Counted from the stretch's first letter, positions 25,151-34,308 are shown. The stretch is DNA of 64,000 nt from Vacuolonema iberomarrocanum LEGE 07170 (GCA_015207365.1 JADEXA010000040.1:1-64000), one strand, 5' to 3'. The notes: a model not told the origin generated them from the letters alone. Translations and numbers: made by a program.

Positions 25151-27082
25151 ATGACCTTTGACGCCGCAGCAGACTTTCAAGATGAATTCGACGTCATCGT
25201 CGTCGGAGCAGGCCATTCCGGATGCGAGGCCGCACTGGCGACGGCTCGGCTCGGATGCCGCACCCTGCTGCTCACCCTCAACCTCGACAAGATTGCGTGG
25301 CAGCCCTGCAATCCGGCTGTGGGCGGCCCTGCCAAGTCGCAGCTGACCCACGAAATCGATGCCCTGGGTGGCGAAATTGGCAAAATGGCAGACCGCACCT
25401 ATTTGCAAAAGCGGGTGCTGAACGTGTCGCGAGGGCCAGCCGTGTGGGCGCTGCGGGCTCAGACTGATAAGCGAGAATATGCCGCTGTTATGAAGGGCAT
25501 CGTCGAAAACCAAGACAATCTGACCGTGCGTGAGGGCATGGTGACGGATCTGGTACTGGGCAAAAATGATGAGGTGATTGGCGTCGAAACCTACTTTGGG
25601 GTAGCCTTCGGTTGCAAAGCTGTCATCCTCACCACAGGTACCTTCCTGGGCGGACGCATCTGGGTCGGCAACAAGTCGATGGCCGCAGGACGCGCCGGGG
25701 AATTTGCGGCGGAGGGTTTGACCGATACCCTCAACCGCCTGGGGTTTGAGACCGAACGACTAAAAACCGGAACCCCTGCACGGGTCGATCGCCGCTCTGT
25801 CGATTACAGCCAAATGGAGCTGCAACCGGGCGACGAGGATGTGCGGTGGTTCAGCTTTGACCCAGAGCGATGGGTAGAGCGGGAGCAAATGCCCTGCCAC
25901 CTTACCCGCACAACGGCTGAAACCCATCGCCTCATCCAGGAAAATCTACATCTGTCCCCCGTTTACGGTGGTTGGGTCGATGCAAAAGGGCCTCGCTACT
26001 GCCCTAGCATCGAAGACAAAATTGTGCGCTTCGCCGACAAAGAATCCCACCAGATTTTCATCGAACCGGAAGGCCGGGATATTCCTGAACTCTACATCCA
26101 GGGCTTTTCTACAGGACTGCCGGAGAAGTTGCAGGTGGCGATGCTGCGATCGCTCCCCGGCATGGAAAACTGTGTCATGCTCCGCCCAGCCTATGCGGTG
26201 GAATATGACTATCTCCCCGCCACCCAATGCTTTCCCACCCTAATGACCAAGACCGTGGAAGGGCTGTTTTGTGCGGGGCAGATCAATGGCACGACGGGTT
26301 ATGAAGAAGCCGCTGCCCAGGGGATGGTTGCAGGTATCAATGCCGTCCGCTTTGTGCAAGGGCAAGAGATGATTGTCTTCCCCCGTGAGCAAAGCTACAT
26401 CGGCACATTGATTGATGACCTCTGCACCAAGGATCTGCGGGAACCCTACCGCATGCTGACCTCCCGGTCAGAATATCGCCTGATTCTGCGATCGGATAAC
26501 GCCGACCAGCGCCTCACGCCCCTGGGACGCGAGATTGGGCTGATCGGCGATCGCCGTTGGGCACTGTTTCAGGACAAGCAGGAAGCGATCGCTAGTGAAA
26601 AAGAACGCCTCCACGGCACCCGTGTCAAAGAACACGACCCTGTTGGCAAGCAAATCATTGCTGATACCGAGCAACGGATCAAAGGCTCAGCAACGCTGGC
26701 CGAACTGCTACGCCGTCCTGGTTTCCATTACGCCAACTTGGTTCACTATGACCTGGGCAACGCCACGCTCCCTCGCGAGGTGCGCGAAGGCGTAGAAATT
26801 GAGATTAAGTACGCGGGCTATCTTCAGCGCCAACAAAACCAAATCGACCAAGTAACTCGACAGGCCAACCGTCCCCTCCCCGCCGATCTGGATTACCACG
26901 CCATCAGTACCCTCTCCAAAGAATCTCGCGAAAAGCTCGCCCAGGTGCGTCCCCTCACCATAGGACAAGCCACCCGCATCGGCGGCGTTAACCCTGCCGA
27001 CATCAACGCCCTCCTCCTCCATCTAGAGATCCAATCTCGTCGAGGCAAGGAGGAAAAATCGGTGACGAAAGCTCTTATTTGA
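25151..27082 (+). CDS. mnmG: tRNA uridine-5-carboxymethylaminomethyl modification enzyme MnmG (GidA)
   Basis: A 643-residue FAD protein that, with MnmE, installs the (carboxymethyl)aminomethyl group on U34 of certain tRNAs. The Rossmann FAD site is VVGAGHSGCEAA, with G19, G21 and G24. Other MnmG marks are KIAWQPCNPAVGGPAKS, RYCPSIEDKIVRF, FCAGQINGTTGYEEAAAQG and the C-terminal helical domain needed for MnmE and tRNA binding. Length is close to E. coli (629). An in-frame start exists at 25085, but the family N-terminus begins at the ATG at 25151. It is the last HIP1-bearing gene before the A+T-rich island. Confidence 0.97.
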   Translation: MTFDAAADFQDEFDVIVVGAGHSGCEAALATARLGCRTLLLTLNLDKIAWQPCNPAVGGPAKSQLTHEIDALGGEIGKMADRTYLQKRVLNVSRGPAVWALRAQTDKREYAAVMKGIVENQDNLTVREGMVTDLVLGKNDEVIGVETYFGVAFGCKAVILTTGTFLGGRIWVGNKSMAAGRAGEFAAEGLTDTLNRLGFETERLKTGTPARVDRRSVDYSQMELQPGDEDVRWFSFDPERWVEREQMPCHLTRTTAETHRLIQENLHLSPVYGGWVDAKGPRYCPSIEDKIVRFADKESHQIFIEPEGRDIPELYIQGFSTGLPEKLQVAMLRSLPGMENCVMLRPAYAVEYDYLPATQCFPTLMTKTVEGLFCAGQINGTTGYEEAAAQGMVAGINAVRFVQGQEMIVFPREQSYIGTLIDDLCTKDLREPYRMLTSRSEYRLILRSDNADQRLTPLGREIGLIGDRRWALFQDKQEAIASEKERLHGTRVKEHDPVGKQIIADTEQRIKGSATLAELLRRPGFHYANLVHYDLGNATLPREVREGVEIEIKYAGYLQRQQNQIDQVTRQANRPLPADLDYHAISTLSKESREKLAQVRPLTIGQATRIGGVNPADINALLLHLEIQSRRGKEEKSVTKALI

Positions 27083-27157
27083 TGCTCAAATGAGACTCGA
27101 TAAACTCTCTTCGAGAAGTAAAGTAATTAGAAGTTGTTTCAAAAGATTAAGACGCAT

Positions 27158-27496
27158 ATGTCAGAAGAACCTGTCTGGATTATGACTTATGAAGATGAGG
27201 AAGCAATTGAGGGTGGAAAAGGATGGGGAGATGATCTAGCCAAAAGAGCTGCTTTGCTAAAGCCGCAACCTATTGATCCTAAAAAGCTGACTCAAGAGTG
27301 GAAACGGACAATGAGAGTAGTGAGGCAACTTATTCAACAAGCAGGTGAAGAGGTCGGAGAAAACTCTGATATGCAGTTGGATGAAGTGACTCTAGCGGTT
27401 GAAATTACCACGAAGGGGCAAGTAAGCATTTTAGGTGCTTGCAGTGGTGAGGCTAGTGGAAAAGGCGCAATCACCCTGAAGTTCAAACGGGCTTAA
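27158..27496 (+). CDS. Pepco-like small protein preceding the caspase gene
   Basis: A 112-residue protein. It opens SEEPVWIMTYEDEEAIEGGKGW, has a helical centre (KLTQEWKRTMRVVRQLIQQAGEE) and ends in three predicted beta-strands: LDEVTLAVEITTKGQVSILG, then SGKGAITLKFKRA. This layout matches what I recall of Pepco (peptidase-co-occurring) domains, small proteins encoded beside caspase-like proteases in predicted conflict systems. The assignment is from memory of the pattern and should be treated as tentative. The start is the ATG at 27158 rather than an upstream TTG. The caspase gene begins 10 bases after its stop, so the two form a tight operon. Confidence 0.65.
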   Translation: MSEEPVWIMTYEDEEAIEGGKGWGDDLAKRAALLKPQPIDPKKLTQEWKRTMRVVRQLIQQAGEEVGENSDMQLDEVTLAVEITTKGQVSILGACSGEASGKGAITLKFKRA

Positions 27497-27506
27497 TTAA
27501 TTTTAG

Positions 27507-29222
27507 ATGGTTAGAAATCGAGCAATCGTAATTGGTGTAAACCATTATGAACATCTCTCCCCTACAGAATATCTCCAGTATGCAATGCATGATGCAGAGG
27601 AGATGGAAAAGCTACTACATAATCACTTTTCTTTTAGCGAAGATGAAATTTTACTGTGTACAGATAGCTCAAAAGCAAAACATGGTTTAACCACAAAACC
27701 AAATAAAAGTAACTTAATCAAGATCCTGGATACTACTAGCCAAAGAGGACAGAAACTAGATAATCTTGTCTTTTTCTTTAGTGGACATGGGGCAATAGAT
27801 AATAAAAATCGTGACTATTTGCTACTCTGTGATAGTTATCCCAAGCACCAGTATCTAGAACATTCGGCAATTTCAATCAATTTTGTATTAGAACATTTAA
27901 TAAGCTGCAACGCTAAAAATACAGTTCTCGTCCTTGATATGTGCCGGAGTCAATGTTCGATCGGCAGTAAAAATATCAATGAAGTTGGACTCGAAACTAT
28001 CACACTTGCAAGGCAGAAAGACATAACTACAATATTTGCCTGTCAGCAAGGTGAAAAGTCATATGAAATCACAGAACTACAGCAAGGCTCATTTACATAT
28101 GCACTTATAGAAGGTCTTAAAAAGTATTCTTTGTTAAGAGAAGTAGAGAGTTATTTGATCTCTAAAACGGTTGAAATTAATAGAAGATACAAAAGACCTA
28201 ATCAAACTCCAATATTTTTAGTTCAACCAGGATATAAATATGATTTACCATTATTAAATCTAGCTAATTCTAGGGTTAATGAGTTTCTTGGAATTCAAGA
28301 GAAAATTTCTCATTCACCCCCTATCAATGAAAATCTCCGGAAGCTAAAGCAACTAATTGAGCAACCTCTCTTGCTACCCTCACTTCCTAATAGCCAAGAA
28401 TTTAACTTTGAAGTTGTAGCAGTGGATGCCCAGGGCACGAAGATAATTCAATCTAAGAAAAAATCAAAAGAATTTATAGAAGAATGTGGTGATCAAAAGT
28501 TTGAGATGGTCATTGTACCAGGTGGTAGCTTTCTGATGGGAGCAGCGGAGAAAAATGCACCTAAAAGTGAACTGCCTCTACATACTGCAACGGTTGATCC
28601 ATTTCTAATCAGCAAGTATCCAATTACAAAGGCTCAGTGGAAAGCAGTTGCACAATTACCACAGATCGAACGAAAATTACTTAAATCACCTAGCCGCTTT
28701 GGTAGCGCAGCTCATCCTGTAGTTCAGATTTCATGGGACGATGCGATTGAATTTTGCAAGCGCTTATCTGAATACTTAAAAGCAGAGTATAGACTTCCAA
28801 CGGAAGCTGAGTGGGAATATGCCTGCCGTGGTTACTCTCTTACTCCTTTTCATTTCGGAGAATCAATCACCTTAGATCTAGCGAATTATGATGGAACTCA
28901 TAGTTCTCAGGCAGAAGTGGAAGTCATAGTTAGAGGAAGACCAACATCAGTTAAAATATTTCCGTTCGCCAATAATTTTGGATTATACGATTTACATGGA
29001 AATGTTTGGGAATGGTGTATGGATCATTGGCATGAAAACTACAATGAAGCGCCTAATAATGGTTCCGCCTGGATAGACAATGATAGTAGAAACACTGATC
29101 GTGTTATTCGCGGTGGATCATGGCAAAACACACTTGCCTTCTGTCGTTCCACCTCACGTCTTGCAGATACTGAAGATAACAAATCAGATAATATTGGCTT
29201 TCGAATTGTCAGATGTCTTTAA
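27507..29222 (+). CDS. caspase-like protease fused to a formylglycine-generating-enzyme (SUMF1) domain
   Basis: A 571-residue two-domain protein. Residues 1-~245 are a caspase-like (peptidase C14) domain: VIGVNHYEHL at the N-terminus, catalytic histidine H94 in FFFSGHGA, and catalytic cysteine C146 in LVLDMCRSQC. Residues ~332-571 are an FGE-sulfatase domain: FEMVIVPGGSFLMGA, RLPTEAEWEYACRG, GNVWEWCMDHW and RVIRGGSW. In such fusions the FGE domain is thought to bind ligand or target peptide rather than make formylglycine. The link region (250-330) is polar. Base composition is visibly A+T rich compared with mnmG and clpB, suggesting horizontal acquisition. It is likely the effector of the operon with the Pepco-like protein. 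Confidence 0.93.
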   Translation: MVRNRAIVIGVNHYEHLSPTEYLQYAMHDAEEMEKLLHNHFSFSEDEILLCTDSSKAKHGLTTKPNKSNLIKILDTTSQRGQKLDNLVFFFSGHGAIDNKNRDYLLLCDSYPKHQYLEHSAISINFVLEHLISCNAKNTVLVLDMCRSQCSIGSKNINEVGLETITLARQKDITTIFACQQGEKSYEITELQQGSFTYALIEGLKKYSLLREVESYLISKTVEINRRYKRPNQTPIFLVQPGYKYDLPLLNLANSRVNEFLGIQEKISHSPPINENLRKLKQLIEQPLLLPSLPNSQEFNFEVVAVDAQGTKIIQSKKKSKEFIEECGDQKFEMVIVPGGSFLMGAAEKNAPKSELPLHTATVDPFLISKYPITKAQWKAVAQLPQIERKLLKSPSRFGSAAHPVVQISWDDAIEFCKRLSEYLKAEYRLPTEAEWEYACRGYSLTPFHFGESITLDLANYDGTHSSQAEVEVIVRGRPTSVKIFPFANNFGLYDLHGNVWEWCMDHWHENYNEAPNNGSAWIDNDSRNTDRVIRGGSWQNTLAFCRSTSRLADTEDNKSDNIGFRIVRCL

Positions 29223-29234
29223 TCTCTAAACCTT

Positions 29235-30587
29235 CTAGGCTATATCTTGCGTTGAAGAGTTAACTTTATCACTTTTCTCTAGTGTCTTAGTCCTGAGATA
29301 TTCCCATGATTGAGGTGAATCATAGCGTTGAATACTTTTAAGTATACCCGTTTCTTTTCTAATGTCGTCGATTGCTTTTTCAATTTCTTCACGAGAAGCT
29401 CTAAAAAATTCTCTCCTATCATTTATCTTATTTACTCTTCTATCAGAAAAGCGTTCATGTAACCTTTTTAACGTATCTGTTACGTCCTCTGACAAAAATT
29501 TAAAATGAGTCTCGAAAGGAAAAGGAACAGCAGGATTCATACTGCTTACATATGCATCAGGATCACGAAGTCTTCTAGTCATGCAAATCCTATAAATATT
29601 TTCTCTAAATGAACCCTCATTCGAAATTACATATATATATCCCTCTTTCCAACTTTTCAATTTATTATTAGCCTTCTCAACATCATTCTTAGCCTCCTCA
29701 AGTTCTATACTGAGCTGTTGAATTTGAGATTCTAACTCTTTGTTCTTCTGCCCTAGAGCTTGCTCCTTTTCCTTGATCGCTTTCTCTAGAGCCTTTCTAA
29801 AATCTTCTTCCCTTCTTTGCGCCTCTTCAAGCACTTTTAGCTCCTTATCAATTTTTTTACGCTCCTTATCTCTCTCTTTTAAATCTTGTTCACTTTCTTT
29901 TTCTGCCTGCCTAAGACATGCAAGTTCATGCTTGATATACAATTCTTGAAATTTTAGTCGAAGATAATCTTGAGTAATCTCGCAGTCTATAATCTCTGCG
30001 GTTTTATTTAATCGATTGATTATCGTTTTAATCTTATTTTCAGATGAATTAATATTATTGTGTAAAACTTTTTCCATCACATCATCACACTCAGAATTAA
30101 ATATTTTTAGCATTAGCTTCAAGAAGCTTTCGGTCATCTTTTGACCTTCTTTCTCAGCTTTCTTTTCGCTTACTTGTGAGCCTTTTTTTAGCATGAAGGG
30201 TGTATGACATATTGCTGCAATTCCCTCTTTAATCATGACTCTCTGCTTATTCTTTACAGTCTTGAGAGAGTCTTCAAAGTCCCCGGCAGTTATAAAATCA
30301 TATTTTGGAACATACAAACCAAATGCTTGAACATAGGCTTCTTCTTCCAAATCAAATAATTGTCGCTTCAAAGTACCAATATGGACTTGCAGATCTTCTT
30401 TCTCAGCTATCATTTTTTGGAGGAATCTCTGTTTAGAGGCTATTCCTTCATCCAGTTGATGTTCGTAATCTTCCTTAGATGCCAAGCCACTATAGTTACT
30501 GAGTCGGGATTTGAGACGAATTCGATCTTGATAGAGATACCCAACACAAGCACCTAAAGCCGTGGTTAATAATATGAGGAAAAGCAT
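29235..30587 (-). CDS. membrane-anchored DUF4041 / GIY-YIG (T5orf172) coiled-coil protein
   Basis: A 450-residue protein. Residues 1-20 are a hydrophobic anchor (LFLILLTTALGACVGYLY); 25-85 are coiled coil; ~86-235 match DUF4041 (AFGLYVPKYDF, KIFNSECDDV, DYLRLKFQELYIKHELACL); 225-312 are a long charged coiled coil; 315-405 are the T5orf172-type GIY-YIG nuclease domain (YIYVISNEGSF, IYRICMTRRL, VPFPFETHF, REFFRAS). The glycine usual in the YKIGMTRR motif is cysteine (C335). Homologues are known from phage and bacterial genomes; the function is unproven. The gene is A+T rich and ends 12 bases from the convergent caspase-FGE gene, placing it in the same island. Confidence 0.87.
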   Translation of the reverse strand: MLFLILLTTALGACVGYLYQDRIRLKSRLSNYSGLASKEDYEHQLDEGIASKQRFLQKMIAEKEDLQVHIGTLKRQLFDLEEEAYVQAFGLYVPKYDFITAGDFEDSLKTVKNKQRVMIKEGIAAICHTPFMLKKGSQVSEKKAEKEGQKMTESFLKLMLKIFNSECDDVMEKVLHNNINSSENKIKTIINRLNKTAEIIDCEITQDYLRLKFQELYIKHELACLRQAEKESEQDLKERDKERKKIDKELKVLEEAQRREEDFRKALEKAIKEKEQALGQKNKELESQIQQLSIELEEAKNDVEKANNKLKSWKEGYIYVISNEGSFRENIYRICMTRRLRDPDAYVSSMNPAVPFPFETHFKFLSEDVTDTLKRLHERFSDRRVNKINDRREFFRASREEIEKAIDDIRKETGILKSIQRYDSPQSWEYLRTKTLEKSDKVNSSTQDIA

Positions 30588-30720
30588 TGTTTGTTGATCT
30601 TGTAAGGCTTCAATATTCCTTGTACAGTTATTTTAATTTAGACAATTCCTGGATTAGGAGCAAGTCGTTGCATTTTATGATTATGAAATCTTAGTCCAAA
30701 TAATAATCAATGAAATTCAT

Positions 30721-30936
30721 ATGATCAGTCAAGAAGGTCGGAATACAAAGGATTGGGATGTAGAGCTATTAAATAAGATTAGACAATGGCGTATTGAGGC
30801 TGAAGAACTGGCAGAAGTAGAACGTCAACGGGCAGAAGCAGAACGTCAACGGGCAGAAGCATTGGAAGCACAGTTGGCAGCGTATCGGGAGCGGTTCGGA
30901 GAGTTGAACGGAGACACCTCCGAATCTTCAACATGA
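30721..30936 (+). CDS. small coiled-coil protein resembling the tail of Uma2 proteins
   Basis: A 71-residue, almost fully helical, charged ORF: ELLNKIRQWRIEAEELAEVE, then two copies of a seven-residue unit (ERQRAEA), then a short tail. Cyanobacterial Uma2 proteins often end in just such a coiled coil, so this may be a detached remnant of one, or a real small protein. No good ribosome binding site precedes the ATG. It starts 133 bases from the divergent GIY-YIG gene. Confidence 0.4.
   Translation: MISQEGRNTKDWDVELLNKIRQWRIEAEELAEVERQRAEAERQRAEALEAQLAAYRERFGELNGDTSESST
30820..30861 (+). repeat. 21-bp tandem duplication
   Basis: A 21-base unit beginning GAACGTCAACGGGC and encoding ERQRAEA occurs twice back to back inside the small coiled-coil ORF. 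Confidence 0.9.
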
Positions 30937-31098
30937 TTCGAGGAGCGATCGCCCTCCCTCATCCACCCATCTCTCATCCACCCCATCACACCCACACCAA
31001 AGTCATTCTCGCTACGGAGTAGCTCCGCCCCATTGTTACAATGAACTTGCATTAAAAGCTTGCACTGTACGAGGATCTCAGGGAAACGCCAATCCGCT

Positions 31099-33789
31099 AT
31101 GCAACCAACCGATCCCAAAAAGTTTACCGAAAAGGCATGGGATGCCGTCGTCAAATCCCAGGATGTTGCCCGCAACTATCGGCAGCAAAACCTAGAAGTG
31201 GAGCATGTGGCGATCGCCCTCCTCGACCAGCAAGGCATGGTCAGCACCATCCTCGAAAAAGCGGGGATGGATCCAGCGCGGCTGCGGCAACAGCTCGATG
31301 CCTATGCCCTACGCCAGCCGAAAGTTTCGGCGGCTGATCTCAATCAGCTGTTCCTGGGGCGCGGCTTGGATCTGTTTCTCGACAAAGCAGAGGACGCCCG
31401 CAAAATTTTTGAGGATGAGTTCATCTCCGTTGAGCACCTATTAATGGCGCTCTCAGAAGACGATCGCGTCGGCCATCGATTGTTCCGTACCGCCAATGTA
31501 GAGGCAAAACAGCTTGAGATTTCGATTAAATCGGTGCGGGGTAGCCAAAAGGTGACAAGCCAAAATCCGGAGTCTCAGTACGCCGCCCTTGAAAGGTTTG
31601 GGCGCGACCTGACCGAACTAGCGCGGGAAAACAAGCTGGATCCTGTCATTGGGCGGGATGAAGAGATCCGCCGGGTGATTCAGGTACTTTCTCGTCGGAG
31701 CAAAAATAATCCGGTATTAATTGGAGAGCCGGGTGTCGGGAAAACGGCGATCGCCGAAGGTCTAGCGCAGCGCATTGTCAAAGAAGATGTCCCTGAATCG
31801 CTCAAGGGTCGGCAGCTAATCTCCCTGGACATGGGCGCGTTGATCGCTGGAGCTAAGTACCGGGGCGAGTTTGAAGAACGTCTGCGGGCTGTCCTGAGAG
31901 AAGTTACCAACTCCGCAGGGCAAATCGTCCTCTTCATCGACGAGTTGCACTCAGTTGTCGGCGCAGGCTCCTCTCAAGGAACAACGGATGCTGGCAATCT
32001 GCTCAAACCCATGCTGGCACGGGGTGAGTTGCGTTGTATCGGCGCGACAACACTGGATGAATATCGCAAGCACATCGAAAAAGATGCCGCACTGGAACGC
32101 CGTTTCCAACAGGTTTATATTGGTCAGCCTTCGGTCGACGACACGATTTCCATTTTGCGTGGTTTGAAAGATCGCTATCAGGTACATCACAACGTCACGA
32201 TTACGGATGCCGCACTAGTAGCGGCAGCAGCCCTGAGCGATCGCTACATTACTGATCGATTCCTTCCCGACAAAGCCATTGATTTGGTCGATGAAGCCGC
32301 TGCCAAGCTAAAGATGGAAGCCACCTCCAAGCCGGTGCAGTTAGAAACCATTGAGCGGCGCATTCGACAGCTAGAAATTGAGAAGCGATCGCTCGAAAGC
32401 GAGGGAGCACGCTTGGGCTTTAGTAGTGCAGCCTTCCGCGCCTCCAAAGAAAAGCTGGCACGCTTGGAGCAAGACATTGCGACCCTGACACCTGAGAAGG
32501 AAAGCCTCACCGAACAATGGGAAGCTGAAAAGACCATTCAGCAAGAAATTAAAACCCTGCGGGAAGAAGAAGCGTCCCTCCGCCGCCAGATCGACAAAGC
32601 CGAGCGCGAGTATGACCTCAACACCGTTGCTCAGCTGAAATATGGACAATTAGAAACCGTCCATCAAAAGCTGGAAGAGAAGGAAGCCGAGTTGCTGGAA
32701 ATTCAGAATCGCAACGGCACAGCCTTGCTCAAGCAACAGGTGGTCGAAGAAGATATCGCCGAAATTGTTGCTAAATGGACTGGGATTCCCGTCAACCGCC
32801 TCCTTGAATCGGAGCGCCAGAAACTCTTGCATCTAGAAGCCTTTTTACATCAGCGGGTCATCGGTCAACAGGAAGCGGTTGCGTCGGTTGCGGCTGCCAT
32901 CCGGAGAGCGCGATCAGGATTGAAGGATCCAGGTCGACCCATTGGCTCCTTCATGTTTCTTGGCCCCACTGGGGTTGGAAAAACTGAACTAGCACGGGCA
33001 TTAGCAGAATGCTTGTTTGATTCCGAAGATGCCCTCATCCGCATCGACATGTCGGAATACATGGAGAAACATGCCGTTTCACGCTTAGTGGGAGCACCTC
33101 CAGGCTATGTCGGCTACGAAGAAGGCGGACAGCTCACCGAAGCCGTACGCCGCCGTCCCTACAGTGTTGTGCTGCTAGATGAGGTAGAAAAAGCCCACGC
33201 CGATGTCTTCAACATTCTCCTACAGGTGCTCGACGATGGACGTATCACTGACTCTCAGGGGCGCACGGTCGATTTCCGCAACACCATTGTGGTCATGACC
33301 AGCAATATTGGCAGCGACCACATCTTGGATGTTTCAGGCGATGACACAAAGTACGAGCAAATGCGGAAGCGCGTCATGGATGCCCTCCGCAAACATTTCC
33401 GTCCAGAGTTTCTCAACCGAGTAGACGATATCATCCTGTTCCACGCACTGGGGCTGAATGAATTGCGGCAAATCGTAGGTATTCAAATGAAGCGCCTGCA
33501 TCGTTTGCTAGGAGAACAGAAAATGGCTCTGGAGTTGACGACCAATGCCCAACATCATATTGCAGATGCAGGCTTTGACCCTGTCTATGGCGCCCGTCCC
33601 CTGAAACGAGCCATTCAGCGAGAGATTGAGAATCCCCTGGCAACAAAGCTCCTGGAAAATACCTTTGTTTCAGGAGACACGATCCTGGTAGATGTCACCG
33701 ACAGCAAGCTAACGTTTACCAAAAAGCTAGCAGCTCCATCACCCAAAGTAGAGCAAGAAGTATCTCAGCCCGTAGCGACCGAAAGTTGA
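31099..33789 (+). CDS. clpB: ATP-dependent chaperone ClpB
   Basis: An 896-residue Hsp100 disaggregase that works with DnaK to extract proteins from aggregates. Domain order is an N-domain (QPTDPKKFTEKAWDAVVKSQ onward), a first AAA module with Walker A GEPGVGKT at about 209-216, a long coiled-coil middle domain (about 400-530), and a second AAA module with Walker A GPTGVGKT at about 622-629 and arginine-rich sensor regions. There is no ClpP-binding loop. Cyanobacteria often carry two clpB paralogues; the N-terminus looks closer to the constitutive ClpB2 type, but that is a weak judgement. No CIRCE element is visible upstream. The frame extends 13 codons before the chosen ATG. Confidence 0.97.
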   Translation: MQPTDPKKFTEKAWDAVVKSQDVARNYRQQNLEVEHVAIALLDQQGMVSTILEKAGMDPARLRQQLDAYALRQPKVSAADLNQLFLGRGLDLFLDKAEDARKIFEDEFISVEHLLMALSEDDRVGHRLFRTANVEAKQLEISIKSVRGSQKVTSQNPESQYAALERFGRDLTELARENKLDPVIGRDEEIRRVIQVLSRRSKNNPVLIGEPGVGKTAIAEGLAQRIVKEDVPESLKGRQLISLDMGALIAGAKYRGEFEERLRAVLREVTNSAGQIVLFIDELHSVVGAGSSQGTTDAGNLLKPMLARGELRCIGATTLDEYRKHIEKDAALERRFQQVYIGQPSVDDTISILRGLKDRYQVHHNVTITDAALVAAAALSDRYITDRFLPDKAIDLVDEAAAKLKMEATSKPVQLETIERRIRQLEIEKRSLESEGARLGFSSAAFRASKEKLARLEQDIATLTPEKESLTEQWEAEKTIQQEIKTLREEEASLRRQIDKAEREYDLNTVAQLKYGQLETVHQKLEEKEAELLEIQNRNGTALLKQQVVEEDIAEIVAKWTGIPVNRLLESERQKLLHLEAFLHQRVIGQQEAVASVAAAIRRARSGLKDPGRPIGSFMFLGPTGVGKTELARALAECLFDSEDALIRIDMSEYMEKHAVSRLVGAPPGYVGYEEGGQLTEAVRRRPYSVVLLDEVEKAHADVFNILLQVLDDGRITDSQGRTVDFRNTIVVMTSNIGSDHILDVSGDDTKYEQMRKRVMDALRKHFRPEFLNRVDDIILFHALGLNELRQIVGIQMKRLHRLLGEQKMALELTTNAQHHIADAGFDPVYGARPLKRAIQREIENPLATKLLENTFVSGDTILVDVTDSKLTFTKKLAAPSPKVEQEVSQPVATES

Positions 33790-34308
33790 TCCTTGGCTTG
33801 CAGTCGACTAACTCGATGGCTTGAATCTCAGCACAGGGGAGTCGCGTCCCACCAGTAGTTGTGTTAGGCGTGCCAGCATCCTTTCAAATTCAGTCTACAG
33901 GCGAAGGAGAAGGCAAGAATCTGTTCGATTGTCTACAAAATGTCGAAATAGTGTAGACAAAGTCGAAACATGTGGTTATGATTATAAATCGTCGCATATA
34001 AAACTTTGTGGTGCTTTTAGCACGTACATCAGCGTGATAAAAGCGACTTCCAAAGTTGCAACGGATACTGAGTGGGCTGCCACTCAAGTCCCTGCGAAAC
34101 TTGCTGGGAGTTGGTATGACTGTGTGACTAGACTCCCCCGGTAAGGCTTACAGCCAGAAGGTAACAATCCGATTCTGCGTTGTTCTGTCAGGGTGGCTCG
34201 GCGCTTACGTTTGTAACGCTTGTTCTGTCCTCAATGTTCGATGGTTTGCTTGATGAGCTAGAAGGTTCATCGGGTTTTTAGTGTGTTAGCAAAGGGAGAG
34301 GTGTAGCT
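33790..34308. other. 519-bp region before the ribosomal-protein operon
   Basis: No supported gene. It contains a 9-bp inverted repeat (33929-33960), an A+T-rich TTATGATTATAAAT stretch just after it that could hold a -10 element, and the leader of rplC. The main promoter of the superoperon is expected here. Confidence 0.6.
33929..33960. promoter_or_regulatory. inverted repeat TTGTCTACA-N14-TGTAGACAA
   Basis: Perfect 9-bp arms at 33929-33937 and 33952-33960. The spacer and right flank also carry two similar TGTCGAAAT/AGTCGAAAC motifs. It lies about 350 bases upstream of rplC, near A+T-rich DNA suited to a promoter. It could be an operator or a leader hairpin; the regulator is unknown. Confidence 0.45.

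Noticed and set aside
30937..31098. Possible CIRCE heat-shock operator before clpB
   Set aside because: The TTAGCACTC-N9-GAGTGCTAA sequence is not present.
33821..34144. 107-residue plus-strand frame upstream of rplC
   Set aside because: Basic, low-complexity composition, no ribosome binding site, and it runs across the inverted repeat and promoter area.
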